From contig JAEVLN010000006.1 in the NCBI GenBank assembly GCA_018350325.1, positions 3,238,693-3,302,692 on the forward strand: 64,000 nucleotides of DNA, read 5' to 3'. The notes beneath the pieces were generated by a model. The model had not been told where the DNA came from. It worked only from the letters and a program-made list of their open reading frames with translations, and did not search any database. Each line of letters opens with the position of its first letter. Position 1 is the stretch's first letter. The DNA is from Globodera rostochiensis. Its lineage: Eukaryota; Nematoda; Chromadorea; Rhabditida; Heteroderidae. The translations under genes and the position numbers were made by a program. Shown here piece after piece: positions 23,142 to 34,367 of the stretch.

Positions 23142-24683
23142 AGCACTAATAGCACATAAGCTATTATCAAATAATTCACTTAATACAAAAACAGAGAATA
23201 AATTTGTTGTACAATAAAATATAAAAAATATTAAATGGTAAATTATCAGTACTCCCTATTTTAACCCTAAATTATAGTTCAAATTTGTTTTTTGTTAAAT
23301 GAAGTAATTTCTCTTGAAACTATGTATGTTAAGTTATAAATTAAGATTTGGTTTTCTAATTGTTTTTTTATTTCGGATTTTTTAAAATTCCATCTTAAAT
23401 ACTATATAATTCTATAAAATACAAAATTCTTGTTAAAAAAGTTTAAACTCTATTTACTAGGTTGATTTTCTTAAAAACAGATGAAATAATGCGAAGCTGT
23501 TTTTTCAGCATTTAGCCTTTAAAAATAAAAGCACTGTTGCAGCTTTTAAAATCATTTGTTTATCTATTTTAATGATTTTATATGCAATAGTATTATTGCA
23601 AAATAAAATCAATATATTCATAGAAATTTCCGGAAGTAATAAAGCTCGCATTTTCTTTATTTAATACAATTAGATTGATTTATTTGAGAAATAATTAAAA
23701 ATATTTACCATTTTTAAAATATATTAACTTAAAAAAATAAAAAATTTTCTTTAAATTGAAAAAGTGCCGGAAAACAAGGCACCAAAAAGTCAAAACAAAT
23801 TTTCGTAAAATTGTGCAGCGCTAGAAAACTTAACACAAAGCAAAAATTGGGCATTAAAAATTAAGTTTCTGTTTTAATTAACAATATCTTTAAACAAGTG
23901 ATAACAATCTTGTTTAATTTGTTGGTTTAGCATAAGGTGTTTAATTATATTTTAAGTCAGAACACCATTGCTTTTTAAATTAATTTTCACTGGTGCCCTT
24001 TAAAAACGAAAAAAACCCTCTAAAATGCTTAATATTTTTTCTTTCAGTAAATCGTTGTTTATTATGTTTGAAATGCTGAAGTAAAAGAGACCATTTTATT
24101 TATAATGAAATATTTCTATTTCCGATATTTTTTAGTAATAAAATTTATCTTAGAAAACGCTATTCAACGATAATCTCCGGAAATAATAAATCCCTCATTT
24201 GCGTTATATAATAGTATTAAATTGTTAATTTGCGTAATAATTTAAAAAGTATATATGTCGGTGTTTTATTTGCTTAGGATTATTGAATTTTCTAGTATTA
24301 TTATTTTCAAAACAATACAAGAGTTAGTATTGTGTGAATAAAAAATTATTTTTAAACTCAGTAAATTCGAATTTTACTAGTTAATAGAAAATTCCCTTTT
24401 TCTTTATTGTTTCTATTTGTTTTTTTAAAGAAGACTCAAATTTTATTAGTGAAAAATTTTGCTTCTGATAAACATGCATAAAGTAATCATCAAGTGTATG
24501 TAAAGGCGTTGTCTTCGCCCAATAAGGCGCTATCATGCTGCCCCCTCCCCTCACCCATCCATTAACGGAAAAAAACACGATCCTGTGCGCTTTCAAATTT
24601 TACTAAAATTCAATTTTGTGAAAAATTCAAATAATACTACCTTTCGAATAAGCCTAATATTCAATAATACGCCGACATATATA
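23142..24683. other. Intergenic AT-rich DNA with degraded upstream-block copies
   Basis: Apart from the two partial copies of the upstream block noted for copy A (23500-23660 and 24060-24215), no feature is recognised. Confidence 0.5.
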
Positions 24684-25560
24684 CAGGGATGTCAATCGCG
24701 CCGGAAAAAAAGCGATTGGCGCTAAGCGATAAGCGATATCGAATTTTTTAGTGCGACAGCGATATTCGATTGAAATCCTTTTCCAATGCGATAGCGATAA
24801 GCGATAGGCGATATGCCCAAAAAAGGTGATAAATGCGATAACTATCGCGCGATAGCGATAGACAAAATTTGTTTCAACATTGACCATTACAAAAAAAATT
24901 TCCTCATTATCATTCCCGGTTAATCCCGATCCCGGTTCAAAATGCTGGTCCCGATCCCGATCCCGGCTTTCACGATCCCGGTCAAACCCGTCCCGATTCC
25001 CGATCTCGTCCAACTCTAGTTAGAATTTCAAAAAGCCGCAATAAAATTGGAACACTTCTGGTTCGGTGTCTGGAATCCGGGTAGTCAGGAAAAATCGGGG
25101 AAATTTTTTTGCCGAAGAAGAATTGAATTTCGTTTATTTTCATGAAGGCAAGGGGAGGGATTGGCGGTGCCGATAGGCGGCGCAAAGAAAATTTTGATGT
25201 TTTGAAGTTAAGAGATTTGCAATCAAAATTTAAAAAAATGACCATGTTTTTTTAAGAATGGAAGGAGTCCAAATGTTTTTTAAATATTTTAGCAATGTTT
25301 GTTAAGTTGCTCTGTTAAAATAGATAAAACGGATAAATTTGGACACTAGAAAATTTAACAAGCAGGCAAAAAGCAGGAAAAGCCTAAAAGATAAATATCC
25401 TGCTAAAAAATCCTAAAATTTTAGGCTTCTCCTAAGCCTAAAGCGCTTGCGCTTCAAAAATCACATAATTTATAAATTTTGGCAGCAAAATCCCTTAACA
25501 AATTAAGTCAAAATTTCAATTTTTTCTCGGCGCCGCCGACCCCCCCCCCCCCCCCCCCCC
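24684..25560 (+). mobile_element. MITE-like element, inverted relative to 36790-37488
   Basis: Starts CAGGGATGTCAATCGCGCC, followed by GCGATAAGCGATA-type repeats, a CCCGATCCCG run, and a long shared interior (for example AAAAAGCCGCAA and GCCGATAGGCGGCGC) found in reverse order at 36790-37488. CAGGG ends fit hAT elements. The second terminus is not clear; a run of C at 25542-25561 marks the approximate limit. Confidence 0.6.
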
Positions 25561-25935
25561 CTCCCCTCCAGAACAATCTGAAAAGACAGAAAAACTGGCA
25601 AGATTATGTATAAATTACCGAATTTACGTAATTACAAGCTTCATAAAATAAAATAAACTTCTGAATGAAATGCCTTTAGTTATCAATGTTTTTATTATTT
25701 AAGTTAAAAGTATAATTATAATTTTCATAAAATTAGTTAAACATTAAGATGATACAAAACTGAATTCATTGATTTTTTTATTGATTTAAGATTTAATTCA
25801 TCGATAATTTTATGCTTGATGAAACAATGCGATTATATTTTTCATTATTAATAGGTTTTACATAAAATTTATTTGATTTTCATGCAACTGCTAAATTCTT
25901 AATATTTAGCTCTGTTTACAAATTTATAAAGCGAA

Positions 25936-28537
25936 ATGTTCATTTTACTTTTTGCTCTTTTATTTGTGCTAACTTCAAATTTTTTTGTTGATGCTGTCCT
26001 CAATGAAAATGAATTAAAGCAACTTTTGGAAATCCCAGAAACATGTAAAAAGAAGGACGAACAATTAACGAAGATTTGCAAATTTTTCAATTGTCCGGAT
26101 GATGAAGCAAAATGGGGGAAGTACTTGAAGGACGCAAGAAACTCAACACATCCGGACAAATACAAAGAGCAGGAGATGAAAGATTTGGCAACAAAGGCTT
26201 TCCAGTGTGAGCAAAATTTATTTAAAAAAATTATATTTTTATGATTGGATTCGATTTATTTAATTATTGACTCGATCAGTTTAAACAAGGGGTCAAACCA
26301 TTAAATATTTAATTTATTTTTGTTTTTAGTAGTAGATGAACTTTTCAACTTACACGTGAAGAAGAGGAACAATCTTGACAGGACAAGATCATATCAATGT
26401 AATTATTTGTTAACAATAGTATTTGACAAACTATAAAACTAAATTTTTAATATAAAAAATCTTAAAATCTTTTTGTTAAGCTAGCTTTGAGAGAAATGTG
26501 TCTGGACTTAATAAAACTGACTCTGCACGATCAAACCAATGTAACAATTTAATTAATTTAAAAGCAAATAATTATTTAAATTATAGAATATTAAGATCAA
26601 TACGAAACAAATAAATAAATTTAGCCACACATGGACTTTATAGAAACAATTCTACACGATCAAGCACATGTAACAATTAATTTGGGTTAAGCATTAATTT
26701 AATTAATAATTAAAATTCCAGCCTCGTATGGACTTGATAGAAGTGGTTCTACCCGATCAAGCAAATGTAAATAAATTAAAATCTATATGATAAAATTAGT
26801 TCCTTTGGAAAATCAATAAAATAGATAGCTTTATATTAACAATAAAACCTTTAAATGTAATTAAGCTATGCATGGAAGTAGTTGGTCAACTAAAATAAAT
26901 CCAACAACACAACGTATAATTTAATCTCAATTTAATATTATATAACAATAGACAAGCATCTTTATTTAATATAAATTAAATTTTTTAATAAAAAGAATAA
27001 AAGCTCTTTTTTGCCATTTAAAAAAAACGTAAAATTCATTTTGAATGTAAAAATATTGAAAATAAACAAAAAATAAAAGAAATTAACGCATTTAAATGAA
27101 TAAATATAATAATATTTAATTTTAGCCTCGGATAATGTAGGCTTGAATAGATCCCGGTCAAATGCTGTGCGATCAAATCCGCGTATTTTTTTAAATTATT
27201 CAAAAGTTTAAATAATATAAAATATTTTTATAGCCATGAATAATATTGTTAATGAAAGAAGAGCCTCAAATGCAATGAAAGCAAATGAATTCAAAAAAAT
27301 TCTCAGACTTCAGCAGACATTGCTCAGTGATGAAACTAATTATGAGGAAAACTTGAAGCTTATAGAAAGTTTTATTAAAAAAAATTACCTCAAAGAAAAG
27401 AAGACATCGATGCTGAATGATTTGAATTTAATGAATAAGGAAATCATTTTTGCTAGAAACGTGTTTAAGAAACAGAAATACAAAAACGCTTTCACGAAAA
27501 TTATAAATAAAGCCGGTTAATTTTTTACAATTAAAATAATTCCTAGAATTTCAATTTTTTTAGAGGATTTAAAATCAAACAAATTGGAGCAATTAATTAG
27601 GCCTTTGAAGAAAAAAATACAAAAATTACTGGAAACAATTCATAAAGATATAAAACGAAATAAATTAACGGAGGAAGAAATCAAATTTATCACAGATATA
27701 AAAACAAATAAATTAACTGAAGAAGAAATCAAATTTATCACGGTAAACAAAGTTCGTGAGATTGAGGAAATGTTGGTAGGTTTTTCAAAATATCAATAAT
27801 ATGGAATAATGTTTAAATTCTTTAGATGCATTGAATTTTGTTAAAATTAATAAAGAATTAATTAAATTAATAAATTTAAAATAAAAAATAAAATTTTGGA
27901 TTGTTGTTGAATTTCGTTCATAAAAGAAAGACAACATTGTGCAATTTTTTTTAAATTGGCGTAATGTCATGACAAATTCAACTCAACTTCAGAATCATTG
28001 CAACCAAGCAGAAAATGCTCGTAATAAAAAAAACATCGAATTAGAAAAAGAAACGCGTTTGGAAAGCGAAATAAGCCAGGAAAAAATTACTAAAAAAATT
28101 TATCATTTCATTTTAAAATCAAGAAAGGCTAGCGAATTAAAAAAGGTAAAGAAAGAGGTTGAAAGATTGGCGAGAAACGAACAGTTCCTGATTACGAAAA
28201 TTCAAGAAGCAGCAAATTTGGCACAAAGTAACTGGGAGAATACCTCCGACCTGCACTACACGAAGGTGGCCTTTGAATTTAGAGAAATATTTGAAAGTTT
28301 TAAATTTTTAGCTATTTTTTTCTCTAAAAGTACAAATTTCCGTTAGGTATTGTTCGAGAAGTTCAAACAATTTGCCGTGATGGGGTTTCAACGGTCAAAT
28401 TCAATCCACTTGTAACGAACTTCGTGCTCTGCCCGCTTTACACCCAACTGATTTTTGATCACATGATGTGTAAAAGGAGTCAAAAAATTCTTGTTTGTTT
28501 CTGTTATATTTTTCTTTTGATTTTCAAGATAAAATGA
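25936..28537 (+). CDS. Secreted micro-exon gene: J-domain-like segment, symmetric repeat exons, coiled-coil region (copy B)
   Basis: Eleven exons join in frame to about 527 residues: 25936-26206, 26330-26398, 26481-26540, 26625-26669, 26722-26766, 26866-26913, 27126-27182, 27234-27515, 27564-27775, 27993-28296, 28347-28537. Residues 1-20 are a signal peptide (MFILLFALLFVLTSNFFVDA). Residues 40-113 resemble a J domain, with LKDARNSTHPDKY (HPD at 72-74) and a helix ATKAFQLVDELF. Exons 2-7 are 69, 60, 45, 45, 48 and 57 nt, all phase 1-1, and encode units such as STHGLYRNNSTRSST and SSYGLDRSGSTRSSK. Exon 8 is Lys/Glu-rich. Exon 9 has an internal duplicate of NKLTEEEIKFIT. Exon 10 is coiled-coil-like (IELEKETRLESEI). 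Any repeat exon can be skipped without frame loss. Function is unknown. HPD is the J-domain motif that contacts Hsp70, but the cysteines and secretion are atypical. Confidence 0.75.
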
Positions 28538-29870
28538 TAAAACCCAAAATTTCACATAAATTTATCACTTATTTGAATACTTTTTTAGAATCTCAAAATT
28601 AATTTGAAATTTATAGAAAATTTAAGTTTTTGAACTCTAAAACTTTTCTTAAATAACTTTTAAAACTTTGTCTCATTAAGACACACTTATTTTTTTGATC
28701 TTCACCCTAAAAAATATGTTTAAATTTAAATTATTGTTTTTTGAGATGGTTTTGGCCCAAAAGTTTTATAATATAATCTTGCAGCAGTCAGCAGCAGAAA
28801 TATCAACAAATAATCGACCGGATTTTTCTGTTTGCACGGCGACAAACGTAAAGTTAAGTCAATAACACAGCTCGGATGTCAAACAATGGTGTGCTTATTA
28901 TGCGCTTTATCCCTTCATAAATCATAAAATATTTCTTCGATTTATTCTTTAGAGCAAAAAATTTTTTTAAATTATTTAATGAAAATTTTAAAAATCTGAA
29001 TAAAAAGGTTTAGATTTCTTTTTTTTTCTCTGGTTCTTGCAATCTTCCTATTCGGGCCTGATTTTTTTTCTAAACTCTAATTGATCAACTATTTAGCAAA
29101 AGCCTAAGAATTTTTTATTTTTTTAAAACGCTGATTCAAACAATGCCCCCCCCCCATTTTTGGGGCCCATTTTCTGACTTCCAAAATTTCCCAAATGCTT
29201 ACATTACTCCCCCCCCCTAACCCCATTCCTCGTACTCCATCTCTATTTACTGTGCTGTTTAAAGGTTCAAAACCAGTTTTGATTTATGGACAAACACATT
29301 TCCAGTGGCGTTTCCCCACCAAAAATTTTTCTGAATTTTTTGTTTAAAGATGGCCTCGAAAATTTTTCGTCTCCATATTTTCCAACCAAACGTCCTTCCA
29401 CATGGAATCTCGTAAAACTTGTCAACTCTATTCACATTCATTGGTTATTTTTTGCTGAATGTTATAATTTAAAAAAAAATAAAAATTGTACATAAAAAAT
29501 AAATATGAGATTTTTTAAGATATTATAAAAAGTGAAAAATATTTTATAATTCTAATTTATTTAAGAATTTTTTTAGCATTTTCTGCAAAAATAAAATTAA
29601 AATAGCCGAAATTTCACATAATTTATTTTCGTATTAAAAAGATGCCTTTTTATTTGTTTACTTTACAAAAAATGTTCTCCGCATGGTTTTTCCCATCGGT
29701 TCAGTGCCCCATTGGGACTACCCAGGGCTTAGGAATATGCGGAAACAGCTTTTGGCTATGACAAACCATTGGCATTTAATTTACGAAAAGGTGGAATAAA
29801 CAACACCATTGAAACAGGCGCCTTCAGTTCCACAAAAGTCCAATTTCCCAAAGAAAATTCGAACAACTTT
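28538..29870. other. Intergenic, no supported gene
   Basis: AT-rich with two C-runs (about 29146-29155 and 29210-29217). A short open frame at 29286-29492 has no support from splicing, domains or repeats. Confidence 0.5.
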
Positions 29871-29871
29871 T

Positions 29872-29945
29872 CGGTTGCATTGCAGCGGAATCGAACCCGC
29901 GAACAAATCAGCCAATAACGCATAACCCACTGCGCCACATAAAAC
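29872..29945 (-). pseudogene. tRNA-like sequence (decayed tRNA or SINE head)
   Basis: The minus strand has an A-box-like TGGCGCAGTGGGT and a perfect B box GGTTCGATTCC at normal spacing, with a T stem GCGGG/CCGC. The acceptor ends do not pair, and the anticodon arm (TTGGCTGATTTG) is poor. A functional tRNA is unlikely; a tRNA-derived SINE promoter is plausible. Confidence 0.45.
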
Positions 29946-30471
29946 GATAGAACTAGCATTAAATTTGTAATTTTGTTTTAAAAGGAGTTGGTTATAAACC
30001 CAGGAATCGCACTTTCATTACACATTTACTTGCAAAAAAAAAAAAACAATTTTTCCTTATAAAATAAATTTGTTTTACTGGCCTACTCGTTTGGGACGAG
30101 CATGGTAACTGAACCATACACTTTTTAAATTTTCATTTATTCATTTTCCTAATTTTGTTTGTTTGTATCAAAACATTTTAGTACAAACTGATTTTATTTA
30201 AAAAGTTTTTCTCTTTATTTTCCACTTTTCCCCCCAATTCTTTCCCACTCCCACTTCACAACGCAGCGCTTTTCACATCACCTCCATTCAGCCCACCACC
30301 AATTTTACACCCTATCCAAAATTCCGACGATGCGACTGCCACTATAATGTGTCATTAAGCACTAATTGATTGAAAATGTGGGAATTTTTTTTTTTTTACT
30401 TTTGTGCTTAATCGAAAATAACAAATTATAACAAAGAAATATTTATAATAAAAAAGATTCAAACAACATGT

Positions 30472-30547
30472 TAGCCTAGAGTAAGGCCCTGAGGCCCATC
30501 GGCCTTCCGCTGGCCTCGGGGGTGCGTGGAAACTCTCACTCTAGCTA
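30472..30547. repeat. Short GC-rich inverted repeat
   Basis: TAGCCTAGAGT at the left pairs with ACTCTAGCTA at the right. Inside, GAGGCCCATCGGCC can pair with GGCCTCGGGGG. It is an isolated 76-bp GC-rich hairpin in AT-rich DNA, either a tiny MITE or a structured RNA. Confidence 0.5.
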
Positions 30548-30723
30548 AGAACTTTGGCATCTAGATAAAAATAATTTTAACTATCCTGTAACCCTCTATA
30601 AGATTGGTGAATTTTTTAAGTCAAATTATTTTTATTAAAAATTTATAAATCTCCAATAAATTTGTCATAAAATTATTAAAAAATGTTTATCATAAATCAG
30701 TAATCTTTTCATTTTATAACAAA

Positions 30724-33563
30724 ATGACTGATATTCTCGCCCAACGCGATTCCACGGGCATTTACTATGAGCCATACGAACGCGATTTCAAGTTGTGCAT
30801 CCATGAAGAGCCGGATGTACAAGGGCGAAATGAGCGTTATGAATTTAGGTTCAAATTTATCAAAACATAAAATGGCTAAAAAATTTAAAATTTTTTCATA
30901 AAAATGTTGACATGCACTTCATTAGATGCGATTCGCAGTTGTCTTGCTGTGGTCGCGTTTGCTGCGTGCCGGCTGCAGCAGCAGGAGCAGGGACCATCCT
31001 TGGTTTTTTTCGAATTTTCAAAATTTGAAAACATTTTTTTTAAAATTTCGAGGTCTGCCTTGGTGGCTGTTTTTGTTGTTACCTCTGTTGTTGCTGTTAC
31101 TGCTATTGGCTGCGTTGGCCTACTTGCTGTACCGTCTTTGCCGCAAGAAACGCGGCGAAAAGGAAGTGGTCAAACGAAGTAAGTCTTATTTTTCTATTAT
31201 AAATAATATAAAAAACATTTTTAATTTAGTTAATTTGATTCTAATTTTGAGTTTAACGGATTTATTTAACTAATATTTTTTATATAATTCTTTTTGCACA
31301 AATTATAAAAATCACAAAATAAAATAAATATTTATTTCTAAATAATTCGATTTGTTTGTTCTCCTTTAACATTTTTTCCTTAAATCAAGAACCCAAAAAA
31401 TTGGCTCTTTTAACCCAGAAAATCTCTTTTATGGCACGGCACGCTAACATGTTTTGAGGTACACGCACTTCGCGGCATGCAACAAGGCCTTACCAATCGG
31501 AGGCCGGTTATCGTTCCATTGACCGTGCTGGCGATGATCGAGGGGGAGGATTGTTACGGTATAAACATGATCCCGGGGTTTTTTGAGGTTAATTACAAAA
31601 ACAAAAAGGCTATGATCAATTTGGAAAACATTTAATGGCATAAAAATAAATTTTTAAGCCAATCCGATGTTGAAGCGGAACCGAATGGACATGCCAAATT
31701 AGTTGATGATCAACGCATTGAAAGCGGCTTTGACCGTCCATATCGGCGCTCTTTCCACGAAGAGGAAACATTTGAAGAAGAATTCCACGAGGAAATTGAG
31801 ATGGACCGTGGGGCGGGCGATTTGTCCACTGAAACAGCAGGACGAAATTGAAAATATCGAAATTTATGGTTTTTTTCAAGGAAAATATCCGAAATTTAAT
31901 TCTGAAAAATTTTAACACCTTTTCACGTAATTTTCCAATTAAATTTTTACTTTTAGTGAAAATATATCTAAAATCAGTCAGAACATGATTTTTTGGTGTA
32001 CAAAAATTGTTTTAGCTACGCTTTAAAAATTTGGAAAAGATTTTTAATAAGTATTTTAGACGAAATTTTTTTTATATCATAATTATTGAATTTCCAGCCG
32101 GTGTTTTGATTTTTTTATTTCTATTTACACCGTTGACCTCCAGAACATATCACTATAATAACCCGTAATTCCATTATTAAATTTAATTTAACCCCTTCTG
32201 CCATTTACGATTTGCTTTTGCACTTTGCTAACCATTTGAATTAAACAAATATTACACCCTTTTTAATAACAAATTTAAATATATTTGAGTGTGCATATTT
32301 TCGTATTAAAAATGTTACACATTATTGCTTGAAGGATTAAAAATTTAAATTAAAAATATAAGTTAAATTGCATTTTAAAAGTTTGGGAAAATTACAATTT
32401 TAAAGTATGTTATCTTTTTAAAATTAAAATTCATTAGTTCCGTCACTGCCATTGCCCAAGAAGGAGGAACTGAAACCGTTAGTGAGTTGTTTTAATAAGA
32501 CATTCAAAAAATATTTAAATAAATTTAAAATAAACATTTAACCAGGTTTATCCAAAGTCTCCGCCGGCATCTCTGCCGCCAACACGGCGTGTAGTGATGC
32601 CATCACCATTGGAGGAATACGACGTGCCGACCCCGCAGCCAATCCGCGCGGTTGAGCGAGAATTGCCTGGCTCACACCAATCCCTGACAACAATGTGCCG
32701 CCAATCAGAAAGTCCTCAACGAGCCCAACACGCCTTCTACAGGTAATAATTGAAGTGCTAGCATTGCCAATTTCAAAATATAGTATTATAGAATTTAAAG
32801 AATTCGAATTTTACTAAAAAAAATATTTTTGCCTTTTTCAGTACTCATACTGATCAAGTGGCTTCATACAATCCAATTGAATGATGAAGCCAAAAGATAT
32901 TGTTGATATTATTTTTGTTTTTTTTTAACTTTAGAAATGTGTAGACGAATATAATATTTAGTTGTAAATTTATATTGATAAAATATTTAGCTTGTCTTTT
33001 TTAATTTTATCTTTTTTATGCAAAGTTATTTATATTTCCAAATTTCTTTGAGATCAAATCACAAAAAATAAAATTGATATGAATTACTTTATAAGATTGA
33101 TGAGATAAATTAAAATTTTTATTTTAAAGTACGAAATCGGAACAAAAACTCAATTTAGGCCTGTGCTTCCGGACCAAGTAGAAGAGTTGCAGCTTAATAT
33201 GCCGCATCGGGTTCAACCTCAATTTGGCGACACACAAGAGCTGCTGGGCCGTGGTAAGTAGCGCAAGAAACTGAGGACCGATCGTGATTCCGATCAAAAT
33301 CTCGATAAAAATTAAACGATCCAGATTCGTTCCAATCGGTTAAATTTTGTTGATCGAGATTTGATCAAACTGAAAAGAAAGTTGACGAGAAATCTGATCG
33401 GCCTCGCTCTAATGGGAAGTGGTTACTTTTAAAGCATTTATTTAAATATAATAAAAATCATTAAGGCATGCAGCCCGTGCCAAAAAGTGTGGACATAGCG
33501 GAGCCGTTGCGGGCCGAAATTATGTATGTGCGACCCAGCTTCGACAACATACCATCTTATTAA
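30724..33563 (+). CDS. Single-pass membrane protein, WBP1/VOPP1/Shisa-like
   Basis: Ten exons: 30724-30848, 30926-31002, 31053-31178, 31459-31558, 31659 to about 31807, 32438-32481, 32546-32742, 32842-32857, 33130-33253, 33466-33563, giving about 351 residues. The N-terminal part ends in a compact cysteine cluster (RCDSQLSCCGRVCC). A WW pair and a Leu-rich transmembrane segment (LPWWLFLLLPLLLL) follow, then RLCRKKRGEK on the cytoplasmic side. The C-CC-x3-CC, WW, TM order matches WBP1/VOPP1/Shisa-type type-I adaptors, whose tails recruit WW-domain ubiquitin ligases. The tail here is acidic (HEEETFEEEFHEE), then Pro-rich (SPPASLPPTRR). No signal peptide is visible before the cysteines, so a 5' exon may be missing or the N-terminus uncleaved. 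The end of exon 5 and the 16-nt exon 8 are the weakest points. An alternative stop lies at 32882-32884. Confidence 0.65.
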
Positions 33564-33813
33564 AGCTACTTAAACAGTCTGAAAATTTTTCTAGGAGCTC
33601 TTTTTTTGTAAATGATTGATATTTAAATAAATTTTTATTAAAAGGTTCGGGTAACTGACGTAATTTCAATTTATGGTGAAATTTAAAGCATTCAAACACT
33701 TAAAAAGTATTTAATTGCATCTTGTGAAAATATTCAACCAGAAAATGGTTAAATTAAAGAAGGTTTTTTTATACATAGGAATGATTTTTGATAAATTCTT
33801 GACATAATTATCG

Positions 33814-34367
33814 CTAGGTCAATGCAAACGCCAAAGAAGCATGTAAACATGAGAGTATTCCGGCAACAAGCTGAAAATAAATAACAAATTTTAAATAGTT
33901 AATTTATTATAAATATTATAACTTACCGCTGCCATTGTCCATTTTTGCGTCCATTCAATTTCAGTATAATCGAAATTGTAGTGAATTTCAATTACACAAG
34001 CAACACCGGCCAGCAATGAACAAAACACTGCATTCGGCATTTCCTTTGCAAAAATAAAAATAAATTTTTAAAAATATAAATATATTTTTTCTTTAATATT
34101 AAATTATATGTTAAAAATAACCAAAAAATTATAATTGTTCAGATAGGAATTCTCCACTTTCTGACAATTTGCGAACAACCAACATAATGAAAAAATGAAA
34201 ATATAGCATGCGAAAAAAACGGCAACAATCTTAAATATAAAATAAAAAATTATTTTCAAAATTTGAATATTTACTTGAGTAAATTGGTTTTGCTTCTCCA
34301 GTGGGGTGCATCCTGCAACAAATTGACAGTGGAAAGCCGACAAATAAATGAGAAACATGGAGAGCAA
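33814..34367 (-). CDS. Multi-pass membrane protein, 5' end unresolved
   Basis: Four minus-strand exons read in one frame: one from 34367 (LLSMFLIYLSAFHCQFVAGC), one at about 34110-34230 (IVAVFFACYIFIFSLCWLFA), one at about 33925-34045 (MPNAVFCSLLAGVACVIEIH) and a last one ending at 33814 (LVAGILSCLHASLAFALT). Each carries a hydrophobic segment of membrane-spanning length. The four-segment arrangement resembles MARVEL or tetraspan-type proteins, but no signature residue proves it. A GC-rich candidate first exon at about 34660-34870 is open in several frames and has a strong GTGAGC donor, but I cannot assign its frame. Start and N-terminus are therefore unknown. Confidence 0.5.

Noticed and set aside
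26485..26766. Alternative reading of the short exons as HMDFIETILHDQAH-type repeats
   Set aside because: That frame is open in several exons but needs a different acceptor in exon 3 and runs into a stop in exon 6 of copy B. The phase-1 frame stays open through all exons of both copies.
29286..29492. 69-codon frame starting MDKHISSGVSPPKIF
   Set aside because: Isolated, not conserved in any duplicate here, and without splice continuation.
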